From Branchiostoma lanceolatum (lineage: Eukaryota > Chordata > Leptocardii > Amphioxiformes > Branchiostomatidae), in the NCBI RefSeq assembly GCF_035083965.1, contig NC_089740.1, positions 8,243,552 through 8,307,551 on the forward strand: a stretch of 64,000 nt of DNA, read 5' to 3'. Under the pieces are notes generated by a model that worked only from the letters and a program-made list of their open reading frames with translations, was not told the DNA's origin and ran no database searches. Of the stretch, positions 12,961 through 24,987 are shown piece after piece. Numbering within the stretch: position 1 is the stretch's first letter; the number at the start of each line of letters is the position of its first letter. The translations under genes and the position numbers were made by a program.

Positions 12961-14070
12961 GAACAAGGCGAGAGAGCTAAAGACACCCTAGAGGATTTCC
13001 TAATAGCCTCATCATCTCACAAGGCATCCTCGTCTCGTGATCTTTCCGTCTTAGAAGAGTGGCCATGCGTCTTGGAGATGGCACCCCGCGGGTAAAGATT
13101 TCCTTTCAAGTCTGCCCACTGGAACGAGGAGATAACAGGCTTTCCTTTTTAGTCTGTCAAAAGTCGTTTCCGCGCCACGTTCAAGTTCATTAGCTGTTTA
13201 TGGCAGCGTGGAGACAGGACGTGACCTGTTTGTGAATTTCGTTCTATTCAGTGTGTACAGTACATCTAGACATGCTTAAAGAGAAATCAGAAAGTACCAC
13301 GGTCACACACAAAGGAGCCCCAACTGATCGATCTTGACCTTTGTCTTCCCAACACCTATTGAAGCCATACAGAAAATATCATCACAATCCATTCAGGGGT
13401 TCTAAACTTATGCAGACCAAAAATATATGGAAACACAAAGAGACACAAAGACAAGCACACAGACAAACCAATATTAATACCTCATTTTCTTATGGAGGTT
13501 ATGAGCCTCACCCAGATTAAAGTTATGATTTAAAATTTGGTGTATATTGATATAAAGCCTCGTAGTTAGCACTTATGTCCCGACTTAAACCACTTATCTT
13601 TGGTTGAGGCACCGACTGCTTTGTGATTTCATCTCTAGTTTTGTATCCCGCCCCAAACTCTCCTCAATAAAATGTCTTTTCTTGGATCGAAAGTTCAAAT
13701 TTCAATCAAATTATGTATCCATACTGATGAGCCTGAACCCTAATACTATACAAGAACCTTTGAGTTACTTATAATTCTAGAAAACATTGCTGTAACAAAA
13801 CTTTATTTCATCGTTTCTTGGTGTAGAGAAATCCAGAAAAAAGATGAACTCTTTTGAACTCTGTTGGATCATTGACATATGATTAACGATGAAGACTGAT
13901 TTATCGCAAGCGAACTTTTTCACAGCTGGCGGCTACATTTTCCATTGTGTACAAAGCATACGGCTATTAAAAATTCATAATATCATAATCAATAATACAT
14001 TGGATATCATAGTCCGGACACACCCTCTATTCCATACAAGCATATTGGACACACCCTTCAACCGAGTTTA
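12961..14070. other. no gene recognised
   Basis: AT-rich sequence without supported exons, repeats or RNA genes. Confidence 0.4.
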
Positions 14071-14071
14071 A

Positions 14072-14128
14072 CCCCCCCCCCCCACACACACACACACACG
14101 CACACACACACACACACACGCACACATA
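14072..14128. repeat. poly(C) plus (CA)n microsatellite
   Basis: C12 run followed by CA repeats with CG interruptions, the same arrangement as at 11348. Confidence 0.9.
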
Positions 14129-14436
14129 TACATACGCATACGCCCCTTAGCGTTGACACGATACATTTTCCTATTTACTCATTTGTCCTGTGTAATTTTA
14201 ACTTTTGATTTCACGTGCTTACCTATTTTAGGGTGATATTTGTCATTAACATAAATTGGAAAATCATAGCTCTAATATCTGTCAAATATGCCATGCATGC
14301 ATTTAACACTTCCTCTGAAAATGCAGCACTGGCATTTTCTATATCATCCGCCCACAGCGCATGGAACGCGGTATTACTACCCAACTTGCAGCTGTATATT
14401 GATCACAGGAACATACAATGCTCCAACCCATAACGA

Positions 14437-14575
14437 GTGATATATGTACAATGTAATTGAGAGAGGCGGTGGCGATGGTTTAAGCCTGCTGGCGCTTAGA
14501 GAAATACCGCATTGCGGTGAAACCATAATTTGTGTCCCAGTACACACCGTTCGTTCAGGTTATATGTGATAATCC
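14437..14575. repeat. dispersed repeat, copy 1 of 2
   Basis: Shares TGTACAATGTAATTGAGA, AAGGCGG/GAGGCGG, CGCATTGCG and ACAATTTGT-like blocks in order with 23268-23365. Probably a short transposon. Confidence 0.55.
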
Positions 14576-14768
14576 GTGTGTTTTATTGTACGTGGCTTCT
14601 GTAAAGTCACTCGTAATCTTACAAATGGGTTCCAATATCGTATCTTTTACAACTTAATTAACGAAGGAGCACAGGTAGATTTTAGCCTGTACAGATATGT
14701 CTGCGGGCTAAACCAAATAGGGCCAAATAGGGGGGTGTTTGTGCGAGAGGAGTTGGCCACCATACGTT

Positions 14769-14788
14769 CCCCCCCCCCCCCCCCCCCC
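14769..14788. repeat. poly(C) tract
   Basis: Uninterrupted run of about 20 C. The flanking open frames on both strands read proline/glycine runs through it and are not credible genes. Confidence 0.9.
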
Positions 14789-14789
14789 G

Positions 14790-16888
14790 GCTGTTTTACG
14801 TTTAGCCGATTTCTACAATTTTTAAGACCGAAAATATCTGGTGCAGACTTTGATATAGTGGAGATAGACACCATCACAAACATTATATTCATAACGTACT
14901 TATAGCGTTATTTTTGAAAAGGAGCTGCAGTTTAGAAAAAGCTGCTAGGAGGCTGTCGTATTTTGAAATAAAATAGCTCCTTTGAAAAACGACGCATGCC
15001 TATCGCTACGATCTACCACAAAAGATCTGATAACGATTTTTGGTTTTAGTTATCCTTGTTACAAACCAATTACCCAATTAACGTGCCAACTCACGAAGCA
15101 ACGAGGGAAACATAATCTTCTCAGTAAGGTTAAACGGATTATTTGCCTCAGTAATTTTCCTCCAATCTAGTACACCACGCTCTGAAATCTAGTCAGTCAC
15201 TGTACGATCACTGTAAGTTTACACAGTTAGTTCAATATATAATGCTGACAGAAGAAGACAGTCTTCAATGAATATAGCAGGAAATTGGCACCGATGGCGA
15301 AGAAAGAGGAGCTATTCAGAACATGTTAGGAAATAGACTTTGCCAAAACATTTGCTCAGACAAAGTCAAAGTTTTCGACATTTCCTCATGCCGTCCAACA
15401 CACATGTGAAACCATGTGGCTTCACTTTAAATGTCGTTAGTTAAAAGTGAAAATAACCACGAGGTCATGTCACAATCTAAGTAATGCGCCTTTTTTTATT
15501 GTATTGTTTGCATTCCAAGAAAAGACAAAAATCTCACAATGTTTTCTTTCTCTTCCTGAAGGGTGGGGGTTTTAATATAACACCAGAAAGTGTTTAAATC
15601 AGGCCCCCTTGCAGCTTCCTTTTAAACAGCAGCTTTTTGTATCCTGCAGTATAAAATGGATCTTTCAACACACTTTGCCCTTAGAAGTGCGCGCTGAAAC
15701 ATTGAGCGAACTTGAAACGCAAAAGATCCTCCTGATACTAGTAAGCTTTTCCCACGACGAAATAAAAGTATGTCACCCCAGGTCAGACTTCACAACCACG
15801 ACTTCGCTTGAGACGGTCTATTTTTAGTCACCGCTGGTAGTTCATCGTTTGCGTGTTTGCAGAATTGCGCAACGCCCTTAAGGATCGTTCTGCATGGTTA
15901 GTTTGGGGGAAGTTGACACAAGGTAAACCCCTTGTCGCATATTTCTGTCGCCATGACTCACTCGGGACGCCCGGTGTACGTGAAACCCCGCACGTAGGCC
16001 ACCTCCACTTCAGCCAATCACCGAGCGGAACGTTCCCGCCCTTTTCTCGGGAAGCTGTGACGTCACTGTGAGGTAGACCGATTTCTGGGACGGTAGCGAA
16101 TCACTTTGGTTTCAGCTGAGTCTAAGAAATGGCCAAGACGGGCTTGCCAAGTCAGTTTTTGTTAAGGTTAAGGAGTAAATTGACTCTTGAACTAAAGATT
16201 TCAACCTCAACTGCTCTCAAACTGTGTTTGGGGCAATGTTAAGTCAATATTTTTCAACCTAAATCTCGAATTAGCTCTGCTCAAGCTATTTTGACAGCTT
16301 TGGGGCAGTATATTTAAGGGCAACCCCAGAATTAAGGTGGCACCCCTAAATGTAGTCTAGAACTTTCAAAACATTTGAAGAAAAATACTACATCTATTAA
16401 CTTATAAGAATGAAAAATGAATAAATAGAATTATACGTTTAACACGTTTGTAAACCGGAATGGACCGGTTGACAGTAAAACATCACATGAGGTGGAAAAA
16501 TACCAGACTAATTGTCGGTGTCGTTAAGAGTGTGTAGCAACCGCGCCATATATGGGCATGCGATCCCATAAGGCCTTGAACTGAGCGCGAGTCTCACGTA
16601 GGCAGTGTGAAGGTCATTCGACTTTCAGAAAGCAAAAGGGTGTGTTGACATGAATGAATTTCATCAAAATATATAAATTTTCTGATGGTTGCTGTTATAG
16701 TATGTAATTCTCAATATAATTAATTGAAATAGGTGTAAATCTTGCAAAGCAATTGTTTAAAGTGAGAACAAGGAAGAAATGTCAGCGCGAATACGACCTT
16801 GAATTGGGCCGCTCCCCCATGAAGAAATGGGACGGTCCGTTCTCTGTGTTTTACGTTTCGTAGTAAGTTCCGTATCCGTCACAGGCAG
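14790..16888. other. gene-free; GC-rich patch with CCAAT and CRE
   Basis: No exons recognised. Near 15,950-16,070 base composition rises; it holds AGCCAATCA (16012-16020) and a palindromic TGACGTCA (16058-16065), about 1 kb upstream of the first NMES1-like gene. It may be a distal regulatory patch; this is inference. Confidence 0.35.
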
Positions 16889-16965
16889 CCCACGTGGGTC
16901 TCCTCACCCTCTGACGTAAAACGCCGGTCAGAAACACGTTTGAATCAAAACCGCCGGTATAAATA
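16889..16965 (+). promoter_or_regulatory. promoter of NMES1-like gene 1
   Basis: CCCACGTGGG E-box palindrome (16889-16898), TGACGTAA CRE-like site (16912-16919) and TATAAATA (16958-16965), about 100 bp before the ATG. The same E-box/CRE pair, followed by a TATA element, precedes the second copy at 24809. An in-frame upstream ATG at 16940 lies before the TATA box and should not be transcribed. Confidence 0.7.
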
Positions 16966-17062
16966 CAACCAGCACACGCCTTTTCCGGCAGAAACCCAGA
17001 GATATCTACTACTTCTTCCATCGTCTCAAGAAGAGTCAAGTTTTCTTAAACCAGCAATCATC

Positions 17063-20000
17063 ATGAGAGTCAGCCGGGCACTCCTTCAACAAGCCGCCAG
17101 GGCGATGTACCTTGGTGGTCCCGACAGTTTCTTCAAGTATGCCGGAAGCTCAATCTTAAAAGACCCATCGGTAAGATTATTTTCTCCTTCTTACAATTTT
17201 TTCTTTTGTAATCTTTTAACAGGTATCTGACCCTAACCGTAAGAAGCATGCGGCTAACGCCTCTCTACTTTACCCGGACACCGTTCTACAAATTTCTCTT
17301 CGGCTCGGTAAAAACTGGGAAGGAGGTAAGTGTCTGGATACTGACATGTACGGCGTAAAACCGGCCAGGAGATTTTATGTCACGTGTTAGTCGCTAGCTA
17401 TATAGATCCCAGACCCCATTAAAATATGTGTTGCTTGTTGTAAAAACTATATCTTGCTTTACGTGGTCCCAGTAACGAGTTTGGAAACATTTTGTTCTTC
17501 AAATCTAAGGTTCTACGTGGTTTCGGGAGGTTTGTTCCGGGTGCGTTGGGCGGTTAGGGATTACAATAATGTACTCGAATAGTACTAGTGTATGAGTGAA
17601 AGCTGCTTTTTCATGCAGTCTCTAGTATCCAGTGGTGAATCATTTGGTCGTGTGGTTTTAATCATTTTCACGAAGCTGTAAGATTTTCTGGGAGCGCTGA
17701 GTGGTTAGGGATGCTAAATACTATGCAGGCAAAAGTTGCGCAACCCCTGTAGCAAAATCCATTGTTTGAACGGTAACGATTTTTCTAGGTCACAGCCAAT
17801 ACGTGAATGGGATTTTAAAATCGGTTTTTGCAGCAATTGTATTTGGACAACGCTTAGACATTTTGAAGGTTTTTCAACGGAACGTCAAGTGCTATGTTTG
17901 TTTGCCGTTTTACCGGTGACGTTCACACTGTTTTTGACAAGGAAATGACCACCAAGTACGTGCAGGAATCGCGGTCGTTGCCAAAATACAGTGGCACAAT
18001 GAACGCCTTTTTATTGACTTTTAAATGTTAAAAAAGAAATACAAATAGCCTAGGGTTTTTGCTAGTGCTTAACAGAATTCTGACAAATTTTAATATTTCT
18101 GAATAAAATTTTCTAGCCAGTAGAATTCTTGTTAGAAGTTCATGTAGTATGCCTAAAGTTTGTTTAACGTTCTCTGTCACAGTGAGCAATTAAAAAACAT
18201 TTAGTTTCAAACTTGAAAGCGGGATTTGAAAATAGCGCCAACACTTGAACACAAACTGTAACAGAAACAAACTTCTGTTACTGAACCATTTAGACATCTG
18301 AAGAGAAAAACTGTCATGTCGGCGTTTGGAAATCGGGCTAGGACTGGTGTTCTATTGTTCGTGTAACGTTCGCTCTCGTGACATGTGCTAGCCCAGAAAA
18401 TTGAACTTCCTGTAGTTCATGTTCTATTCGTGAAATTTGCGGTGACGTCTTGTCGGGCAGACAGGAAGTTTATGAGGAAGTTCAGGTTCATTTAGTTCCT
18501 CCTGGGTCTTTAGTGGCTGAAGGAAAGATAGCAGGAATATGCCAAACAAGTGAATAATTTGCAAGAGGTCTGACAAAGCCGGTCACAAATTTTCTTACTG
18601 TTTGACCAAGTTCTGTTTTTTTAGCCTCTAAATAAATACGCTTGACTGAAATAGGAAACAGGAGTTGCAGTGACTATTACTGTTGGCGGGACACACGTTG
18701 GTCACGTACACAAAAAGGCAGTGCGCAGGCGCAGCTCGCGATGGATGACGTCGACATAACAGCCAGTGCGCAAGCGTGTCCTTAGATCTATGCCAAAATG
18801 CGATCTTTGGAATTTACTTTATGATTTAAGATAGCAGCCTTTTATCCCTATTGAGTTACCTAGCATTAATTCACTACTGTATATCGTACTACAGTGCGCG
18901 TTATCGATGAATTTTCTTCTGTTAGAAAAAAATGCTGCGTCATACTGAGCACCAGCCGTTAACGTTAAGCCTACGTGACTGCAGTGCGCCCCACCCACAA
19001 TTATCGCGTTCCATGCAATTATGAAACCACCTACGAACAGTCGGCGCCAGGTGTTTAACGTTAAATACCCGTTTTTACAAGCGCGAATGTATTAGTAAGT
19101 AAGTAGGGTTTACTCAAGGTCGCTATTCATTGATTTTTCGCGCACCAAAGCTTTGTCCTAGAAAGCAGGCCGAATGCGGTCGTAAAAAAGATTTATATCT
19201 TTCAGTTGATTCCGCCTTGTTCCGAAATAGAACAGCACCATACAGTCCCATTATTTCAGCTGAGTGGCTTATATAAAAGGGTGCTTCATCGTAAACGTTT
19301 GGCTGATTTGAAAGGAACAATTTAGAATGAATTTTCGCCCGATTCAGAGACTTGAAAATTTGTGAAGATATTTCATTCTCTGACGATATTATTTGTACAG
19401 AGGCAACTCTAGGAATATAATAAGTTGGCAGGGTCTATATTGTCAAATTTTGGCTATAAGATGTTTGTTTTTACAAAAATTTTACTGTTACAAATCAATG
19501 TAGTGATTTTTGCTTGCCTAAAGTGTATCAACTGTTTTACATAATCAAAGCACTCAAGCCTAGAGTTTGACGGTCTGTGACCACTATGTTTTGGACACAG
19601 GCCAAAAAGGGCTCCATTTGGCATTGGCCCACATATCCTCACAGTATTGTGTTAACCGCAGAGATATCCGACATTATCACTGTAGTACTAAACTCCACCC
19701 ATCAACTAATGGAACATTTTCTGCATTATTTGAGTCAATAAGTACTCTGGACAGTCCATAGTGTGACCAGTGGGCACACGACACAAACGTAGGAGGACTG
19801 CATTTGGCATCGGCTCACATACTCACAGTAATTGTGTTAACCCAAGAACTATTGACTATCATTATCATTGCAGCTCCGACCAGCACTTAAGGATCCGGAG
19901 TTTTTCACATAATCAAAGTTATTATCAGTAAGAACACTCTATTCCACATGTGTGCATTGGACGCCAGCCACAAACGTAGAATACTTGGCATTGCCCCACA

Positions 20001-21596
20001 TACTCCCAGTGTTGTTGTAACCCCCGCCATAGTTCAATGGTGGCCTGCGTAAGGGCCCCGCCTGTGACAGTGACATCCTTGTTGACCGTTTCGACCTTGA
20101 TCCGCCCTACAACTCGTAAAACAACACACAAATCCTTTAAGTCGCTTTCATATTTATCTTTAACGTTCCGGGGATTCTTGGGGGTAAACCATTTCTTTCT
20201 GACGCCGAGGCAAGGTCGCCGGAAATGTAGTCTTGAAATTCAGACCTCGCTGTAGGGGTGTAATGCTTTCATCGTTTCTATTTGCGTTCAACCCTACCCC
20301 ATGGCTTTAGGTTGAAATACGCTGTGGGAAAATTCTAGACTCTAATTTTAGACCTTGGCATTCTATTCGTTCAATATGCCCTTGGAATTCCATATCATTG
20401 CCATACTTGCATATCTTATATTATCTCCAAGAGATTGATAACACATGTACAACATTAACTACATACGTACAGTGCATTAATTTTTCCTCGCATATTTCAT
20501 AACATCTTACAAAGATTCATAATACTTAGCAACGTTTTATAGAACTATATAACTGTTCTAGTGTGCTTACTTGTTGTGAAGTATTTGGATCTAGAGTCTC
20601 ATATGTTTTGTTCCTGCCGTTGCTAGGTGTGGCCCCTGGTGACCATCGTGACGGGGGTGGGGTGCATGGCGGTCAGTGCTCTGACGTACACAGCCATCAC
20701 AAAGTCTGACGTCGTGTGAGTATCCCTACTTCGTTTCATGTTTCAAAATAACATAAAGATCAAATCAATGGAATTATTTGTGGTGATAGGCCTTTAATGT
20801 TAAAGGAACTAGTTGTTAGACTTTGCGAAAGATCTCGATGCATTTGTACAAGAAATTATACATAAAGTATGTTTTCATTATTGACTATTTTGAAAACTCC
20901 AATAAGTCCAATTACTTAGGGATTGTCTTCTTTTATCCATTTATTTGTGAAAAGATAAGAAAAGACTCTCTGGCTCTGCAACGTTGAGCCAAATACAACT
21001 CACTGCATGTTAGGAATATAGTTTCGAAGCATACTTATGTAGTTTTACTCACGATGCCCAATACTTATCATGCTTCATTTTTCTCTCCACAGTTTTGACA
21101 AGAAGACCAAGCCTTGGCTGAATGTGCCTTTGGACAGACCGACGCAAAAGGTGTGCAAACTTTACCTTGCTTTTCACCATGTGAACAGAATATGTGTATT
21201 TTTATAGTATACCTCTGAAATCTATCTACAGATTTTCCTAACCATTTCTCGTTTTTCTATTGACGTTTGTCTAAGAGGTTTTTTCATCGCTTTGTCTAAT
21301 CAAAACTATTTCTAGCTTTTTATTGGCGTTTTTCTGAGAGATTGTTGATTTTTCATGGCTTTGTAAAACATTGCACTTGAATGCATTCGTGAAGCAGATT
21401 CCAACTATGCTAGACATTTATTGATGAAACTGTGCTAACTTGCCCAAGGTTTGGGTTCTTTGAATCTTTTTGTTCTATAGTTAGTAATAATCCAAAATCT
21501 CGTTTTCTCCAGCTGGTGACAATTAACCAGACCTACAAGGACATCCCAGAGCTGAAGGTCATGAGCGAAATCCGCGAAATGGACAAGCAGCAATAA
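17063..21596 (+). CDS. NMES1/C15orf48-like protein, copy 1 (4 exons)
   Basis: Exons 17063-17170, 20627-20715, 21093-21150 and 21513-21596 join in frame (339 nt, 112 aa). Exon 1 gives a 36-residue arginine-containing N-terminus, plausibly mitochondrial. Exon 2 begins VWPLVTIVTG and holds the single membrane span. Exon 3 carries SDVVFDKKTKPW. Exon 4 carries LVTINQTYKDIPEL, the segment that best matches vertebrate NMES1 (LITINQQWKPIEEL type). The family is paralogous to NDUFA4, a complex IV subunit; vertebrate NMES1 replaces NDUFA4 in inflamed cells and its transcript carries miR-147b. The protein is longer than the 83-aa human one because of the N-terminus. Intron phases are 0, 2, 0. The start is the first ATG after the TATA box. 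NDUFA4 itself is a less likely identity because the exon 4 motif is NMES1-type. Confidence 0.85.
18685..18752. promoter_or_regulatory. intronic block shared by both NMES1-like genes
   Basis: In intron 1. Shares ACACACG..GGTCACGTACACA, GTnCGCnGG and TGACGTC in the same order with 26766-26839 in intron 1 of copy 2. It may be a retained regulatory element, or two copies of a small transposon. Confidence 0.4.
19560..20035. repeat. tandem triplication (~190 bp units) in intron 1
   Basis: Three diverged units share TTGGCATnGGCCCACATAnnCTCACAGTAnTGTGTTAACC-type blocks near 19617, 19804 and 19987, plus TTTTNACATAATCAAAG near 19537 and 19902. Confidence 0.65.
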
Positions 21597-22367
21597 CCCC
21601 TCCTGCACGTCTACTAAAAGCCGCCAGGGGGCGTTAGTGAACGGCAGCTGCACCGAAGCGACCAGTATTTCAAGTTGGGGCCACGCTGCTATTGTATACG
21701 TAGTTAAAGTTGTCTTAAAGTACGTGATATCATATCTTTACCACACAAAAAGGAACTATATGTTGCACGGATTCTAAGATCAAAGAGTTTAGCGGACCAA
21801 AACTTGTTTTCCTGATTATCAACATTTACGAGAAAATCTCTTCATCGATTAGAAAATGCAAAAAGATTGTAAAATATCAGTTCCGTCCATTCAGATATCC
21901 ATTGCACTTGTTGCTATATCTTCTTTAAGAAGAATGAGTATCTTGTAGCTGTATATCTGACTACTGTATACGGAAGTTGTGAATCAATGAGTCACTATGT
22001 GAAGATGTGTCTTAGCTTGGCACCATACATGTTGCAATTCTCATGTGTGTAGCAACACATTGTAGCAATACTTGTGACACAGGAACTAATTTATTGTCAC
22101 TGAAAGTATTTATGACACATGCACCAATGATGTTGCCTTTGTTGAATTTCAGGGACACAATGTAGCAATTGTGAAAAATGAAGAAAAAAAATTATTGTCA
22201 CTGAATGAGCACGTACTTGACACTATAATCAGGGAAAGATTTCTGATGTGTGTGATTATATGTATAGTTTGTCAATGGGAAAAAAGAAACAAATAATAGA
22301 GTATTTATGGTGAGCTCTATATAAGCAATTACTGCTGAGCAATCCTGTATATGTGAATTGAATTCAC

Positions 22368-22373
22368 AATAAA
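22368..22373 (+). promoter_or_regulatory. poly(A) signal, NMES1-like gene 1
   Basis: AATAAA about 770 nt after the stop codon, followed by TTGT/TTTG-rich sequence. This would give a 3' UTR of roughly 0.8 kb. No candidate hairpin for miR-147 was recognised in it by eye. Confidence 0.55.
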
Positions 22374-22399
22374 TCTATTGTTTGAAGAAAGGAACTTGT

Positions 22400-24800
22400 T
22401 TATTCATCTTTTTGTGAAGAAAATCTTACAGGGAGTAACATTTGAAAATCACTATAGTCAACTGACGACACATGTGAATATAAAAAAAGGTGAAAGCAAC
22501 TTAACAAGAACATTATGAAGACTCAAATTAGATAGATTCCAGACACTTGTATCACATTGATCGGACACAAATTTGGACAGAATTCTATAACCTTATTGTA
22601 AACTCTAATCAGTATACAGCATACCCTATCAGAGCTCAACCTTACCCAGAGGACGCATTCTTGTGAGAACTTTTTACAACCTGTTCCCGACAAAACCCAT
22701 GGAGGCGTTTCTTAATGGGCACATTCCTTCAGAATCTGTCTAAAAGCCATTGCGCCCAAGAAGGGTGGTCATGTCTCATAAGTAACCTGGGGGCAAGAAT
22801 TTCCTCTTGAGGCTGTCCAGGGAATATCAGACGTCCCTTTGAAGTCTACTTAAAGTACCCGAGAGATAAAAGACTTACCTTTTAGAGCTGAAAGTCATTT
22901 TCATGCTACATTTACGTTCACCAGCTGACCTTTACGAGTTTCTGTACTGTAAAAGCGTGGAAATAGCACGCCGTCGGTTTATCTTGTAGCCTTTACCATA
23001 GATCTAAGCAGAGGTTGAAAGGTCATTTACTTCTTTGAACCATGTCTCCATATTATACTACTTAATGAAACTGCCATTTTTTCTAGTAAACACGAAACAT
23101 TCTGTCAAAAGTTGCTGTTGAAAATTGCTGAAAAGATTACCTTAACGCCCCTTAGAACGCAACTTTGTATCCAATATCATTATAGGTGAGCTCAGGCAAC
23201 AAATCAAGCGTTATCTTCTCATGAAGTATGAGTATATGACTCACAGTCACGCTATGGTAGCAACTCCTCCATGTACAATGTAATTGAGAAAGGCGGAGCC
23301 GACGATGAATATCGCATTGCGAGGAAACACAATTTGTATTCTGTGCCCGTCATGGTTTGAAATATAAGCTTCATTAGATCCAGTACCTCTACACTAAACG
23401 GTATAGAATGTCGCGCGTTTGACACCTTAATCAACGCTAAATGTGATAGCTGGTCTCAAGTGACGACGCTAACGACTACATGTATTCAACGAGATCACAA
23501 AATTAGTTTATTGAAAAATGAGAGCCTACTAAATTAGGGGAATTAACAACAAGTATAGGATGAATGATAAAAAATAGAAAAAGCATTTCGCTATGATGTA
23601 TATAAATGAATCCGAATTAGTCCCGCGGAGCTCAGACAGCTACAAATATGTTCTTCTGTAAATATTGCTAGTTTTCTTTCATTGTAATATGTTGACTTTA
23701 TAATTGAAATATCAGGGTAACGTTTCGCTACAGATATGTTCCTTTTGAGGGTTGAGTCTCAGGTATCAAACCTCAACACATTTATAAGCAGAATAGGGGT
23801 GACCCGGTTTGTGCGAAAGGAAAGCCGCATTGCACTACTACTAGCTACTTACGAAAGGACCATGCTTCACCTCAATTGAGAATGACTGCTGTACCTTGCA
23901 TTTTAAGACGCACTGTTGTGGTCATTTAAGGTCAACGAACCTTACAGGGGTCAACGTCCGACCGCTGGGGGTCACCGCTCTATTTTAAGGCACCACCGGT
24001 AGCGTAGTTTACTTTGGACTGAGCTGTACAGTTGCGGAATGCCATTCAGTAAATGGTTATTCATTGACATTGGACGCATGTACAACTTAACTCATGACCA
24101 AAACGAAATCGTTCAGGTTTTGAACCGAATTTGTGATGAGTCACGAGAAATGAGGATACGTGCAAGAATGCACGTAGTGTGCTTACGTCACGACCAATCG
24201 CTGCGCGCGGACTGCCCGTGCCTTTGTGTCGGTAATGTTATACATCCCGGTCCCTTCAGGCTATTGAGTGCTTTGAGTTTTCTTAAGGTCTGACTAAGAA
24301 CCATACTCTTACCAAAGACATTCTCGTGACTAAGAGGTTTAGGCGGAGATTGAATGAAGCATTTTATACCTTTTGTGTTCACTTTGTGATAAGTTCGGAT
24401 ATAAAGTACCTCATTTCGTTCGTTTGAGCCTGAAAAGAAACATGTTTAGACTAATTGTAAGTGGCACCCGGATCGCCTGTAACCAAATAAAGGGACATCA
24501 TCCCGCGGTCCTTGAACTATTCTAACGATCGCACGTAGCCAATCGGTAAGGTAGTTCCACTTCGAAAATTAAGGGGTGTGTGGAACATTTATCAAATATA
24601 AAAATAACGAATTGGGCTAAGACAGGCCACATTAGTCGGCCAATGGTGAACGACTAATGATGTTTGAAACGCAACAGTATCAAATTGTAAATAAAATAAT
24701 AAATTTAAGACGAATTTTGCACCAGATGGATCTGGAACCCCCGATTTAAAATGGACTGTTCCCCGGCCGGTGAGCGCTCGTACTTGACGTTCTCACCCGT
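22400..24800. other. intergenic region between the NMES1-like genes
   Basis: No exons recognised. It holds the second copy of the 14437 repeat (23268-23365). Short open frames (e.g. 24039-24293) are unrecognised and unsupported. Confidence 0.45.
23268..23365. repeat. dispersed repeat, copy 2 of 2
   Basis: See 14437-14575: shared ordered blocks including TGTACAATGTAATTGAGA and CGCATTGCG. Confidence 0.55.
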
Positions 24801-24808
24801 CAGCAGAA

Positions 24809-24870
24809 CCCACGTGGGTCCTCTCTGACGTAACACGCCGGCTACAAGATCTCCAACATTACAATATAAA
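24809..24870 (+). promoter_or_regulatory. promoter of NMES1-like gene 2
   Basis: CCCACGTGGG (24809-24818), TGACGTAA (24826-24833) and TATAAA (24865-24870). Order and orientation match the promoter of copy 1, with slightly tighter spacing; the surrounding sequence is much less alike. Confidence 0.7.
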
Positions 24871-24987
24871 CCACACTGTGCATAGATTCTACGTGCAGAC
24901 AGCAGTGCATGCAGCAAGACTCGGACTGTTACTCCTACAATACTGACATTGTGAGATTTGTTCTCATCTCTGCACTGCACCAGCGCT

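Noticed and set aside
16940..17062. In-frame upstream start for NMES1-like gene 1
   Set aside because: The ATG at 16940 lies before the TATA box at 16958, so it should be outside the transcript; the ATG at 17063 is preferred.
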